Assembly (NCBI GenBank): GCA_035541875.1
Contig: DATKML010000024.1
Coordinates: forward strand, 20,628-84,627
Direction of reading: 5' to 3'
Source: JAJPHI01 sp035541875
Lineage (GTDB): Bacteria; Desulfobacterota; Binatia; Binatales; Binataceae
DNA: 64,000 nucleotides
Below the pieces are notes generated by a model. It did no database searches. It was given only the letters and a program-made list of their open reading frames with translations, and had not been told where the DNA came from. Position numbers and translations under genes: made by a program. This document shows, one piece after another, positions 1-7,933 of this stretch (position 1 is its first letter; each line of letters begins with the position of its first letter).

Positions 1-774
1 CATGTCCTGATTCGAGCAGTAGATATAGACGTAGTCGTTGGGGCCGCCCGGAGCACACTTGAAGATATCGCCAAGTGGTCCGGCGCCGAGACGATTACCG
101 ACACGTGGTGTCGCCTTTCCCGTGAGATAGGTCCCCATCATCGGCACGCGGACGAAATTCAGCACCGCTTCCTGCATCGCGACTTCTACCTTCTGCCCCT
201 TACCGGTGCGCTCGCGCTGATAGAGGGCCGCAATCACGCCAACGGCTGCATGCATCCCGGTGCCGGTATCGCCGATCGTCGGGCCCGGCTTGAGCGGTGG
301 CGATCCCGGGAAGCCCGTCAGCGCCATCGCACCGCCGGCAGCTTGCGCAATCATGTCGAAGCTTTTGTACTGGCTATACGGACCATAGGTGCCGAAGCCC
401 TTGACCGTCATGTAGATGAGCCGCGGATTGATTTCGCGCAGTCGCTCGTAACCGAGGCCGAAACTCTCCATCGTGCCAAGCGTATAGTTCTCGCTCACGA
501 TATCGACGTGCTTCACCAGATCGAGAAAGATTTGCTTGCCTTGCTCCGACTTGAGGTTGAGTGTGATGCTCCGCTTGTTCGCGTTCAGCAGGAGGAAGTA
601 GTAGGAATCGACGCCGGGTTGCTCGGTGATACGCCAGCGACCTTGTTCGCCGCGCTTCGGCTCTTCGACTTTGATCACGTCGGCGCCGAGCCACGCGAGC
701 ATCTCGGTGCACGAGGGCCCAGCTTCGTATTGCGTTAGATCGAGTACCTTTACACCGGCCAGCGCCTTTTCCAT
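1..774 (-). CDS. CaiB/BaiF family III CoA-transferase (partial)
   Basis: Class III (formyl-CoA/carnitine-type) CoA-transferase that moves CoA between acids; substrate not identifiable. I read 258 codons before the left edge cuts off the C-terminus. The N-terminus has the family pattern ALAGVKVLDLTQYEAGP, then GADVIKVEEP, LNANKRSITLNL and GPYSQYKSFDMIAQAAGG. The motif GPTIGDTGTGMHAA carries the Asp expected to form the acyl-aspartyl intermediate. The ATG at 774 follows a purine-rich GGAGAGGG. It lies next to an SDR on the same strand, suggesting acyl-CoA catabolism. Confidence 0.93.
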   Translation of the reverse strand, partial: MEKALAGVKVLDLTQYEAGPSCTEMLAWLGADVIKVEEPKRGEQGRWRITEQPGVDSYYFLLLNANKRSITLNLKSEQGKQIFLDLVKHVDIVSENYTLGTMESFGLGYERLREINPRLIYMTVKGFGTYGPYSQYKSFDMIAQAAGGAMALTGFPGSPPLKPGPTIGDTGTGMHAAVGVIAALYQRERTGKGQKVEVAMQEAVLNFVRVPMMGTYLTGKATPRVGNRLGAGPLGDIFKCAPGGPNDYVYIYCSNQDM

Positions 775-823
775 CGGAGTTCCCTCTCCTTTTTACGGAA
801 CCACTGCGCGGGTCCCATTTTTT

Positions 824-865
824 CATCCTGAGCCAGCGAGCAACGCGAGCTGTGCCGAAGGATCT
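824..865. repeat. CATCCTGAGC...GAAGGATCT intergenic repeat
   Basis: A non-coding stretch between the CoA-transferase and the SDR carries CATCCTGAGC and, about 25 bases on, GAAGGATCT. The pattern matches the CATTCTGAGC...GAAGAATCT unit at 38762-38880, so both probably belong to one dispersed extragenic repeat family. I see no gene in 775-906. Confidence 0.5.
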
Positions 866-906
866 ACGCGAAGCGATTCGACCGAACCCTTTTCAGCAGG
901 GTTTTC

Positions 907-1725
907 TTAATTTCCCCAGACTGTGCCGCCATCGACGTTGATAGCTTGTCCGGTAATCCATTTACCGCGGTCGGTAACGAGGAAGTACACGATCTCGGCG
1001 CACTCGCTACCGTCGCCTGGATAGCCAAGCGGGATCATTGTCTTGATGAACTTTTCCCAGTTCTCGCCGCGCCCGAGGTCATCCATCCGGAAGGTATCGA
1101 TGATTCCTGGGCAGAGCGCGTTGACACGGATTTTGTGTGGCGCCAGCTCCATCGCCATCGAATGGCTGAGGGCATTGATCGCGGCTTTCGACGAGGCGTA
1201 CGCGGCCATGTTTGCGGCTGCGATCTTGCTCGCGATCGATGAGATATTCACGATACTGCCGCCGTCGCGCTGTCTGATCATCTGGCGAGCGGCGACGCGC
1301 GAGAGCAGGAAGGTCCCATCGACGTTGGTTGCATAGACTTTCTTCCATACGTCGAAGGGCAGGTCGATTGCCGCCACTCGATCAGGGCCGCGGGCTGCAC
1401 TCGCGTTGTTGATCACGATATCAATCCGGCCGAACTCCTTGATCGTGCGATCGACGAGTTCGTTCACCGCCTTCTCGTCACGGATATCGGAGACCAGCGC
1501 GAGACACTTCGCGCCCTCTTTGCGAATTTCGTCCGCGACGCTGTCGATATCGCGCCATCCGGCGGCTTTCTCGTCGTCCGGATAATCCGCCGGTTTGCGC
1601 CCCGTACCGGTGATAACAATCGAAGCACCGGCCTGCGCCAGCTTCTTCGCAATCGGTCGCCCGATACTGCGCATCCGCCCCGCGCCGGTGATAATGACAA
1701 CTTTGCCCGCCAAATCCTGCTTCAT
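907..1725 (-). CDS. SDR family oxidoreductase
   Basis: Short-chain dehydrogenase/reductase, NAD(P)-dependent. Near the N-terminus the cofactor loop reads TGAGRMRSIG, a TGxxxGxG motif lengthened by inserted residues. NNAS follows at about residue 106, then ISSIAS with the catalytic Ser, YASSK with Tyr and Lys, CPGIIDT, and a C-terminal WITGQAINVDGG. Length is typical (about 270 residues). I chose the ATG at 1725 because GGGAG lies 8 bases upstream; in-frame ATGs at 1740 and 1731 are alternatives. It sits beside a CoA-transferase and is divergent from the SnoaL triplet. Substrate unknown. Confidence 0.92.
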   Translation of the reverse strand: MKQDLAGKVVIITGAGRMRSIGRPIAKKLAQAGASIVITGTGRKPADYPDDEKAAGWRDIDSVADEIRKEGAKCLALVSDIRDEKAVNELVDRTIKEFGRIDIVINNASAARGPDRVAAIDLPFDVWKKVYATNVDGTFLLSRVAARQMIRQRDGGSIVNISSIASKIAAANMAAYASSKAAINALSHSMAMELAPHKIRVNALCPGIIDTFRMDDLGRGENWEKFIKTMIPLGYPGDGSECAEIVYFLVTDRGKWITGQAINVDGGTVWGN

Positions 1726-1917
1726 TTCCATCACTCCCATCCAGCGCTCTAACGCACATGACGGGATTACATCAAGTAGATTCGCTCCGGCGTTCGACTT
1801 ATGCCGATGCTAGCCGTTTTACGCGCGAGGCGCTTCGATGCTAAGCATCGCGGAGCGGCTTGCTGCTCGGGGCAAAAGCGGTGAGCCGACCCGCTAAGAG
1901 AAGAGGAGTTGAGATCG

Positions 1918-2385
1918 ATGGCAAAAAGTATCGAGCAGACTATTACGGAGTTGGCTGATCGCGATCAGATTCGCGAACTGCCGCAGCGTTACTGTGATTG
2001 TGTCTGGCGTGGCGATGTCGAAGGGCTCGTGAAACTGTTCGCCGACGATGGCGGCTTCACCGTCGTCACCAAGGACGGCGAGAGCACCAAGAAGGGCCAC
2101 GCCGAGCTTCTGAAGACCTACAAGGCGGCGCTCGACGCGATTACGCCGCGCCCCTATATCCACAATCACGTGATCGACCTGAAAGGCGGCGGCAAGGCGA
2201 GCGGACGCTGCTACGTCGAGCTGCGCGACGCGACGAATAATCTGAGCTGGCTCGGGACCGGCTACTACAATGACGAATACGTGAAGGTCGGCGACGAATG
2301 GAAGTTTGCGTCGCGCCGTGCCCAGATGGTGCACATGGAACCGAAGCTCGCGGCAGGAAACGCCGGAATCGTGGGGAAGAAATAA
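1918..2385 (+). CDS. SnoaL/NTF2-like protein, copy 1
   Basis: 155-residue single-domain protein of the SnoaL_4/scytalone-dehydratase-like NTF2 fold: an N-terminal helix (IRELPQRYCDCVWRGD), FADDG, a central PYIHNHVI strand, GRCYVELRDA, and a C-terminal DEYVKVGDEWKF hairpin. Such proteins act as dehydratases, isomerases, cyclases or hydroxylase partners; no specific activity can be assigned. The ATG at 1918 has AGGAG 9 bases upstream; the in-frame TTG at 1909 is less likely. It is first of three tandem paralogues, about 75% identical to copy 2 by eye. Confidence 0.88.
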   Translation: MAKSIEQTITELADRDQIRELPQRYCDCVWRGDVEGLVKLFADDGGFTVVTKDGESTKKGHAELLKTYKAALDAITPRPYIHNHVIDLKGGGKASGRCYVELRDATNNLSWLGTGYYNDEYVKVGDEWKFASRRAQMVHMEPKLAAGNAGIVGKK

Positions 2386-2387
2386 TC

Positions 2388-2855
2388 ATGGCCAAAACAC
2401 TTGAACAGACGATTACCGAACTAGCCGATCGCGATCAGATTCGCGAGCTGCCGCAGCGTTATTGCGATTGTGTCTGGCGCGGCGATGTCGACGGCATCGT
2501 GGCGCTGTTCGCGGATGACGGCGTCTTTACGATCGCCGGGAATAATCGTGAGACCACGAACAAAGGGCACGCTGATCTGAAGAAGACCTATGCGGCTGGC
2601 TTCAAGAATCTGACGCCACGCCCCTATATCCATAACCACGTGATCGAGCTGAAGGGCGACGGTAAGGCGAGCGGACGCTGCTACGTCGAGTTGCGTGACG
2701 CGAGCGATAATCTGAAATGGCTCGGCACTGGCTTCTATCACGATGAGTACGTGAAGGTCGGAGACCAGTGGAAGTTCCAATCGCGCAGCGCACAGATGGT
2801 TCATATGGAGCCGAAAATGGTCGCGGGAACCGGCGGAATGGGAGAGAAGAAGTAA
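2388..2855 (+). CDS. SnoaL/NTF2-like protein, copy 2
   Basis: 155 residues, same length and fold as the preceding gene, with 116 of 155 positions identical when aligned by eye. The start lies 2 bases after the copy 1 stop and is preceded by GGGGAAGA, so the genes are co-transcribed and probably translationally coupled. Conserved blocks are the N-terminal EQTITELADRDQIRELPQRY, PRPYIHNHVI and GRCYVELRDA. The duplication looks recent; divergence is concentrated at residues 35-75 and the C-terminus. The two copies may form hetero-oligomers (inference). Substrate unknown. Confidence 0.88.
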   Translation: MAKTLEQTITELADRDQIRELPQRYCDCVWRGDVDGIVALFADDGVFTIAGNNRETTNKGHADLKKTYAAGFKNLTPRPYIHNHVIELKGDGKASGRCYVELRDASDNLKWLGTGFYHDEYVKVGDQWKFQSRSAQMVHMEPKMVAGTGGMGEKK

Positions 2856-2857
2856 TC

Positions 2858-3295
2858 ATGGCGAAGAGTATCGAGCAGTTGGCGATGGAACTGACGGATC
2901 GCGAAGCGATTCGGGAACTACCACTCAAGTATTGTGATTGCGTATGGCGCAGCGATTCGACGGGAATCGTCGATCTGTTTACCGATGACGGCGAGTTCAT
3001 CACGAAGGGCTTCAAGACCGAGCAGAAAGCTACGGGGCGCGAGGGCTTGATGAAGCTCTACGGCGGCCTCGGGCAGGGCGCTCTCGCTCCGCGTCCGTAT
3101 ATCCACAATCACGTGATCGATCTGCAGGGCAACGGCCGCGCGACGGGACGCTGCTACGTCGAGATACGCAATCTCAAGAGCAATCTCGAATGGGCCGGTA
3201 CCGGCTACTACGACGATGAATACGTGAAGGTCGGCGACGGATGGAAGTTCAAGTCACGCCTGTTTCATCCGGTTCACTTCTCGGTGAACCCGTAA
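2858..3295 (+). CDS. SnoaL/NTF2-like protein, copy 3
   Basis: Third tandem member, 145 residues, starting 2 bases after copy 2. It keeps IRELPLKYCDCVWRSD, PRPYIHNHVIDL, GRCYVE and DDEYVKVGDGWKFKSR, but differs more in the middle and ends in a different tail (FHPVHFSVNP) without the lysine-rich end of copies 1 and 2. It therefore diverged earlier or under different selection. It lies in the same operon, followed by a 29-bp perfect inverted repeat. Function unknown beyond the NTF2-like fold. Confidence 0.87.
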   Translation: MAKSIEQLAMELTDREAIRELPLKYCDCVWRSDSTGIVDLFTDDGEFITKGFKTEQKATGREGLMKLYGGLGQGALAPRPYIHNHVIDLQGNGRATGRCYVEIRNLKSNLEWAGTGYYDDEYVKVGDGWKFKSRLFHPVHFSVNP

Positions 3296-3328
3296 GTTTG
3301 CGGGTTCCAGCCCCTACCGGTGATCGAA

Positions 3329-3388
3329 GCATCGTTCTAACTCGCATCCCTCTCCCTGAAGGGAGAGGGATGCGAGTTAGAACGATGC
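3329..3388. repeat. 29-bp perfect inverted repeat (CCCTCTCCC family)
   Basis: Arms 3329-3357 and 3360-3388 are exact reverse complements around a 2-base centre. The inner part reads CCCTCTCCCT/AGGGAGAGGG. It lies between convergent genes (SnoaL copy 3 and the MBL hydrolase) and could act as a bidirectional terminator, but there is no T tract. Related CCCTCTCCC or CCCTTCTC hairpins occur near 12808 and 37688. Confidence 0.85.
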
Positions 3389-3395
3389 GCAATGG

Positions 3396-4091
3396 CTACC
3401 GAGGGACGCCCATTGCCATCAGGAAATCATCGAGATTATCGAAGCGCATGTACATGTTGTGGCGCTTCTGATTCGCGATCGTCGTGCTCGATTCCGACGA
3501 ATATGCGTGCCCCGGATAGACGACCGTCTCGTCGGGTAGATTCTTCAGCGTATGGTTGAGGCTGTGGTACATGTCTTCGACGTTCGATCCCGGCAGATCG
3601 ACGCGTCCGCATGAATTCACGAAAAGCGTATCGCCCGAGATCAGGTTGCCCTCGACGAGGAAGCACTGCGAGCCCGGCGTATGTCCGGGCGTATGAATGT
3701 ACTTAACCTCAAGATTGCCGACCTTTATGACGTCGCCAGCTTCGACCTTCAGCAAGTCTGAATCGCTGAGCCCGGTAACTTTTTTGACACCCTCGGCCTC
3801 ATGCTTGTTCACGTTGAGCTTGGCGCTGATTTTTCCGACCATCTCGGCGGCGCCCTGGATACTCTGGCCGAAGAGATTCCCGCCGATATGGTCCTGATGG
3901 TAGTGCGTGACGAGGATCTGCTCGATCGTATAGTCCTTGCTCTGGACGTATTCGATGATCCGGTCGATCTCCCACGCCGGATCGACCACGGCGGCTTTGC
4001 GGGTTGTCGGGTCGCCGATGATATAGACGTAGTTCGCCATCGGCCCAAGTTGTGCCTGTACCAGAGAGAGAGTTTCTGCCGTATTCGCCAC
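3396..4091 (-). CDS. MBL-fold hydrolase, glyoxalase II / persulfide dioxygenase-like
   Basis: 231-residue metallo-beta-lactamase fold enzyme. THYHQDHIGG (HxHxDH) is the metal site, followed by TPGHTPGS, GDTLFVNSCGRVDLPGS and YPGHAYSSES, which supply the remaining metal ligands. The order fits hydroxyacylglutathione hydrolase and ETHE1-type persulfide dioxygenase alike. A rhodanese in the same operon favours a sulfur role (inference). The GTG start at 4091 has GGAG 9 bases upstream. It lies 35 bases downstream of the cobalamin adenosyltransferase on the same strand. Confidence 0.87.
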   Translation of the reverse strand: MANTAETLSLVQAQLGPMANYVYIIGDPTTRKAAVVDPAWEIDRIIEYVQSKDYTIEQILVTHYHQDHIGGNLFGQSIQGAAEMVGKISAKLNVNKHEAEGVKKVTGLSDSDLLKVEAGDVIKVGNLEVKYIHTPGHTPGSQCFLVEGNLISGDTLFVNSCGRVDLPGSNVEDMYHSLNHTLKNLPDETVVYPGHAYSSESSTTIANQKRHNMYMRFDNLDDFLMAMGVPR

Positions 4092-4126
4092 GTTAGTCGC
4101 TCCGCCGTTGTTCGCTTTCGTTCGCT

Positions 4127-4771
4127 CTAGGCCTTCGCCGATGCCTTGCGCGGGGCCGGACGCGACGCCGGTTTACTCAGCCGCAGTCCGCGATCCCACA
4201 GAAATTCGGGCTCGCCGAGCTGTTTGGCAATCCAGCGCGATTGCACAAACAGATGGTCGCTCAGCCTATTGATATAAATAATCACTTTTTCGCTGATTGG
4301 CTCTTCGCGCTTCGCTGCCCAGCAAACCCGCTCGGCACGCCGACAAACGGTACGCGCCTGATGGAGGAAGGCGTTGAGCACACCCCCGCCGGGCAGCGTG
4401 AATGATTTCAGCGGTTCGAGTCCGCGCTGCATCCGATCCATCTCCTGTTCGAGCAGCTTGGTTTCTGCATCACCTACCTTGTGCATCCCTTCGTATTCGT
4501 CCTCGGGCGGCGTGGCGAGTTCACTGCCAACATCGAACAGTTCGTTTTGGATTCGTCGGAGCATCTCGGAATACCAGCCGAATTCCTTGCCCAGGCGGTC
4601 GCGAAAATCGGGCAAATAAGTTCGGACGATTCCGATAATCGCGTTCAATTCATCGATTGTGCCGTAGGCTTCGAGACGTCCCGATTCCTTGGGGACACGC
4701 TTGCCGCCAACCAGCGCGGTCAGTCCCTTGTCGCCGGTGCGGGTGTAGATCTTGGTCAGTCGTATCGGCAT
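4127..4771 (-). CDS. cob(I)yrinic acid a,c-diamide adenosyltransferase, PduO type
   Basis: PduO/MMAB-family ATP:corrinoid adenosyltransferase, 214 residues, forming adenosylcobalamin for enzymes such as methylmalonyl-CoA mutase. It has the N-terminal ATP-binding TRTGDKGLT, then ESGRLEAYGTIDELNA, LPGGGVLNAFLHQARTVCR and RLSDHLFVQSRW. A tail of about 20 residues rich in Pro, Ala and Lys follows the domain. The start codon shares one base with the rhodanese stop (TGATG), so translation is coupled. A B12-binding radical SAM protein is encoded at 54.7 kb. Confidence 0.95.
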   Translation of the reverse strand: MPIRLTKIYTRTGDKGLTALVGGKRVPKESGRLEAYGTIDELNAIIGIVRTYLPDFRDRLGKEFGWYSEMLRRIQNELFDVGSELATPPEDEYEGMHKVGDAETKLLEQEMDRMQRGLEPLKSFTLPGGGVLNAFLHQARTVCRRAERVCWAAKREEPISEKVIIYINRLSDHLFVQSRWIAKQLGEPEFLWDRGLRLSKPASRPAPRKASAKA

Positions 4772-5208
4772 CAGAGCCCGGCCTTAGTGCGAAGCGCCTG
4801 ATAAGCGTTATCGCCGAGTTCATGGGAAATCGGCAGGTTGGAGTCCTCCCATCCTTTGACTGCGATATTCCCGCTGGCGTCACGGGCGCCTCCGTAACCG
4901 CCGCGCACGTTGGTGAGGTCCGCATAGCCGGCTTGCTCCAGCTCCTCGCAAGCGCGCTGTGAGCGGGCGCCGGAGCGGCATCCGACGATGAGCTTGGTCT
5001 CTTTCGGCAAAAGCTTGCTCACGACGGCAAGGAAATCCGGATTTTGCTGCGGATTCCCGGGAATCATGAACATCAGGGGAACATTTATCGCTCCGGCGGG
5101 ATAGCCCGCGGCGAATTCGTCTTCGGTGCGGACGTCCAGATAGACCGCATCGGGATTGGACTTGAGAAGCGCAGCCGCCTCGGACGGTTCAACCTGTTTG
5201 ATAGCCAT
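4771..5208 (-). CDS. Rhodanese-like domain protein
   Basis: 145-residue single-domain rhodanese (sulfurtransferase). VYLDVRTEDEFAAGYPAGAINVP is the conserved N-terminal block; the active-site loop is CRSGARS with the catalytic Cys near residue 79, followed by RACEELEQAGY and NVRGG. I chose the ATG at 5208 because AAAGGAAAAG lies just upstream; the open frame extends further without a good start. It is the first gene of an operon with the adenosyltransferase and MBL hydrolase. Likely cytoplasmic sulfane-sulfur transfer, partner unknown. Confidence 0.92.
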   Translation of the reverse strand: MAIKQVEPSEAAALLKSNPDAVYLDVRTEDEFAAGYPAGAINVPLMFMIPGNPQQNPDFLAVVSKLLPKETKLIVGCRSGARSQRACEELEQAGYADLTNVRGGYGGARDASGNIAVKGWEDSNLPISHELGDNAYQALRTKAGL

Positions 5209-5373
5209 GGCTTTTCCTTTCGTGACCGCAGGCTCGTAAAAATCAGTTGCCGCCCAGCTTACCACGAAGCCCGCGATGGGGCAGTTATGATTGCGAAGGG
5301 GATTTGAAGCTGCGAGACCCAAAGCTCAGCCTCGCAGGAAGCAGCAATCGAGCAGGGTTCATTCGACCGGTTC

Positions 5374-5655
5374 TTACGCCTTGCGCTGAAGCGAGAACTC
5401 TTCCATCAGCTTGGCGGCGCGATCCTGTGCAGATGACATCCTTTGCGTGCGCAGAAAGAATTGCACGACATCTTCGTAAGCGGCCTGACCCGCTGGATTC
5501 GCGACCTCGACCAGCTCTTCGATCAGACTCGGGAATTTCTCGCCCGGAATATAGTAATTCGCCCAGCCAAAGTTGCAGTAGCGATGGAGAATCTTGGCGA
5601 TCGTCTTTTCCAGCGATTCGCGCCGGTTACTGCTGCTCTCTTCGTTTTGTGCCAA
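5374..5655 (-). CDS. Hypothetical protein, 93 aa
   Basis: I do not recognise this small protein. It is mostly helical in character, with a Ser/Glu/Arg-rich start, a middle block with several aromatics (HRYCNFGWANYYIPGEKFPS), then EELVEVANPAGQAAYEDVVQFFLRTQR and a charged C-terminal helix. There is no signal peptide or membrane segment. It sits on the same strand as the rhodanese operon, 165 bases upstream of it. Composition matches the flanking genes, so it is probably a real gene. Confidence 0.65.
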   Translation of the reverse strand: MAQNEESSSNRRESLEKTIAKILHRYCNFGWANYYIPGEKFPSLIEELVEVANPAGQAAYEDVVQFFLRTQRMSSAQDRAAKLMEEFSLQRKA

Positions 5656-5758
5656 CGTACCCCTCTCGGTCTTAAACTGTTTCGATGAAAAAGTTATCGC
5701 ACCCCGCGACGCGATGCGGCAAGCCCTAGCATTCGCCGAATCTTTGACGTTCGAATCG

Positions 5759-6670
5759 TCAGGCTGATTTTTCGAGCTTTGGCGGCGTGCGCGCCTCGGG
5801 CTCCTCAGCCCACAGCAGCTTCTGATAATCGAAGCGGGTGCTCTCGATAACGTTGTATTTCACGATCGCAAAATAGGGCGAGAGGTCAAAGTCCCGCGGG
5901 CTGATAAGCGTGGGAGATACCATCCGCAGCAGTCCCGGCGGCCGATGGTTGTCGCGGACGCCGGTGAAGCGCTCCAGCAAGCTCACCACTTTCTTCATCG
6001 GCTCGAAGCCCTCAGGGAACGGCTCGTACCGAGGAACGACCGGAAAACGCACCCGCATAAAGCACTCGGCGATAAGACTCGAACAGATCACCCGCGTCGG
6101 GTCACCGCTGCCGAAGTGCAGCGCCTGTTTACGCCATCGAGCGGGCACCATATGCACCGGCAGGAAATAGCGCGCCAGGTCGAAGATATTCTTGAAATCG
6201 TATTGTTGGCCGACGTGTTCCATTGCATAGTCGACGACCTGCTTTTGATCGGTTGCGGTGAGTCCGTGTGGCCGGCAGAGACGTAGATTGAAACTGGCGT
6301 ACTTGCTGATGGGCGACAGAACGACACCTTGCTCGACCAGCGCTTCGACCATCAGATGCTGCGCGTCGTCACCATACTTAGCGATCAACTCCGCCTTCAG
6401 TTCGGGACTCCGGCGCAGCGGTTCGTCGCCGACGTAGAGGGCGGAATGTGACCAGCAGCTTTGCGTCAGGTACTTGATACATTCGCTGACCCGCTCGTTA
6501 CCCTCAACGAGGATGACGTCGCCCTTGCGCAGACAGCGCTTCAGAGCCGTCATATCGTTCGGGATAGTCAGCGTGTAGCGAGCGATCGGCTTGGTCAGCA
6601 GTTTGACCGCCAGGCTCGACAGTTTGCCGAGAAGGTAGGGGAACGGATTAAGCCTGCCGAGGTACGACAT
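5759..6670 (-). CDS. Permuted NlpC/P60 (YiiX-like) cysteine hydrolase
   Basis: 303 residues. Features of the circularly permuted papain-like NlpC/P60 (YiiX/YebB) family: KGDVILVEGNERVSECIKYLTQSCWSHSALYVG carries the catalytic His first, and VICSSLIAECF about 145 residues later carries the Cys. GQQYDFKNIFDLARYF lies between them. Family members are amidases or lipid-linked hydrolases at the envelope. The N-terminus (YLLGKLSSLAVKLL) is amphipathic rather than a clear signal peptide. It lies 123 bases downstream of the DUF1573 gene on the same strand. Substrate unknown. Confidence 0.8.
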   Translation of the reverse strand: MSYLGRLNPFPYLLGKLSSLAVKLLTKPIARYTLTIPNDMTALKRCLRKGDVILVEGNERVSECIKYLTQSCWSHSALYVGDEPLRRSPELKAELIAKYGDDAQHLMVEALVEQGVVLSPISKYASFNLRLCRPHGLTATDQKQVVDYAMEHVGQQYDFKNIFDLARYFLPVHMVPARWRKQALHFGSGDPTRVICSSLIAECFMRVRFPVVPRYEPFPEGFEPMKKVVSLLERFTGVRDNHRPPGLLRMVSPTLISPRDFDLSPYFAIVKYNVIESTRFDYQKLLWAEEPEARTPPKLEKSA

Positions 6671-6741
6671 TACTGACCCGCGCTGAGCGTTATTCTAACT
6701 CCGCCCGCCTCAATAAAAATATAATTATCGAAGGGCGCAAC

Positions 6742-6760
6742 GGTGGGCTGCTCGCCCACC
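6742..6760. other. GC-rich hairpin between two minus-strand genes
   Basis: GGTGGGC and GCCCACC pair across a 5-base loop, between the DUF1573 gene end and the NlpC/P60 start. There is no T tract directly after it, so it may be an attenuating structure rather than a full terminator. Confidence 0.4.
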
Positions 6761-6793
6761 GAGGGTCCCCAGGTACGCGGGGGAGACAATCAC

Positions 6794-7909
6794 TCAGCCG
6801 CTGAAACCGCCAACGATCCCGTAAAAGGGGACCTGCAGAACCGGCTGACCCGGGTCGTCGGTCTTGATTTCGATCGCACCGCGCAGGGTGCCGTCGGGTG
6901 AGTTTGCCGTCAGCTCGAGCGTGAGTTTGTACTCTTTGCCAGGTTTCATCGGCTCGATCGTCGCAGTGACGATCGGATTGTTGCTTCTCGCGTCGAGCAG
7001 ATTAACCGGCTTGTCGCCCGCATTGATCACGCGCGCAAATTGCACCGCTCCAGCGCGATGCTTCACGATACCGAACGAGACCTGGGGCGGCGCCACGCTG
7101 ATATCGCCCACGACATTCGCGTAGACCGGTATCGTGACGGGTGCGATATTGCTGGCGACCTTAACCGTATCGCTGAGGCTAGCCGCCGGCGCACTCTTGC
7201 TCAGGGTAAAGGTCAATGCGGCTCCAGGCTTGCCGTCAGTCCGCGGTTGCTGGGTCACCTTGAGGTTGGGACTCGAATTCGTGATCGACGTGATCTTGAA
7301 ATCCTTGTCACCCATCAGGTCGGTTACGAGCACCTGACGTGATACCTCGGTACCGTGCTTCACTTTGTCGAAGACCACCGGTGAAGGATTCGCGTCGACT
7401 TTGACCTTGACGTCGCCCTTGATCGTAAACGCGATCTGCTTGTGCGCGGGATCATTCGTATGGACCGTGATCACGCGCTGCGACGGCCCCTTGTCTGCGC
7501 TCGTATCGAAGATAGCCGCGATTTCGGAGCTGTCGCCTGCGGCCACCTGCCGCTTCGTCGGTTCTGCGACGGTACATCCGCAGGACGTCTGGACTGCCCC
7601 GATACTTAAAGTGCCTGGCCCGGCATTCTCGATCCGAAAGGTGTGTTTGACCTGGGCACCTTGAAAGACCGATCCGAAATCGAAGGTCGTCTCGGTGGTC
7701 TTGGCTGACGGGGTTCCATGGGAACCGTTTACGAGCTGCGAGAGACCGCCGCTATCGGAATCCGACGAAAGCCCTCCGGGGAGCTGGAGCGGCGCGTTAT
7801 CTGATGACTCCGCGAAGCCGCGCGGTGCGTGGGCGATAAGGCCCAACGTAACCGCGCCGACAAGAGCGAAGGAGACGCGACGATAAGGGAACAAACTGCG
7901 ACGATTCAC
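6794..7909 (-). CDS. Exported DUF1573 domain protein
   Basis: 371 residues with a signal peptide (MNRRSLFPYRR, a hydrophobic stretch, cleavage near GFA). The first DUF1573 domain (about 68-155) has FDFGSVFQGAQVKHTFRIEN and the family's TSCGCTVAEP. Later Ig-like beta repeats follow (DKVKHGTEVSRQVLV, FGIVKHRAGAVQFARV), the last ending LQVPFYGIVGG. The architecture suggests a periplasmic or surface all-beta protein. GTG start. It begins 24 bases after accC, so it is probably read from the aroQ-accBC operon. Function unknown. Confidence 0.85.
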   Translation of the reverse strand: MNRRSLFPYRRVSFALVGAVTLGLIAHAPRGFAESSDNAPLQLPGGLSSDSDSGGLSQLVNGSHGTPSAKTTETTFDFGSVFQGAQVKHTFRIENAGPGTLSIGAVQTSCGCTVAEPTKRQVAAGDSSEIAAIFDTSADKGPSQRVITVHTNDPAHKQIAFTIKGDVKVKVDANPSPVVFDKVKHGTEVSRQVLVTDLMGDKDFKITSITNSSPNLKVTQQPRTDGKPGAALTFTLSKSAPAASLSDTVKVASNIAPVTIPVYANVVGDISVAPPQVSFGIVKHRAGAVQFARVINAGDKPVNLLDARSNNPIVTATIEPMKPGKEYKLTLELTANSPDGTLRGAIEIKTDDPGQPVLQVPFYGIVGGFSG

Positions 7910-7933
7910 CTTGGAAACTGGATATGATTTCCG

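Noticed and set aside
775..906. Possible terminator AACCCT...AGGGTT after the first SDR
   Set aside because: The stem is only 6 bp and there is no T tract after it on the minus strand.
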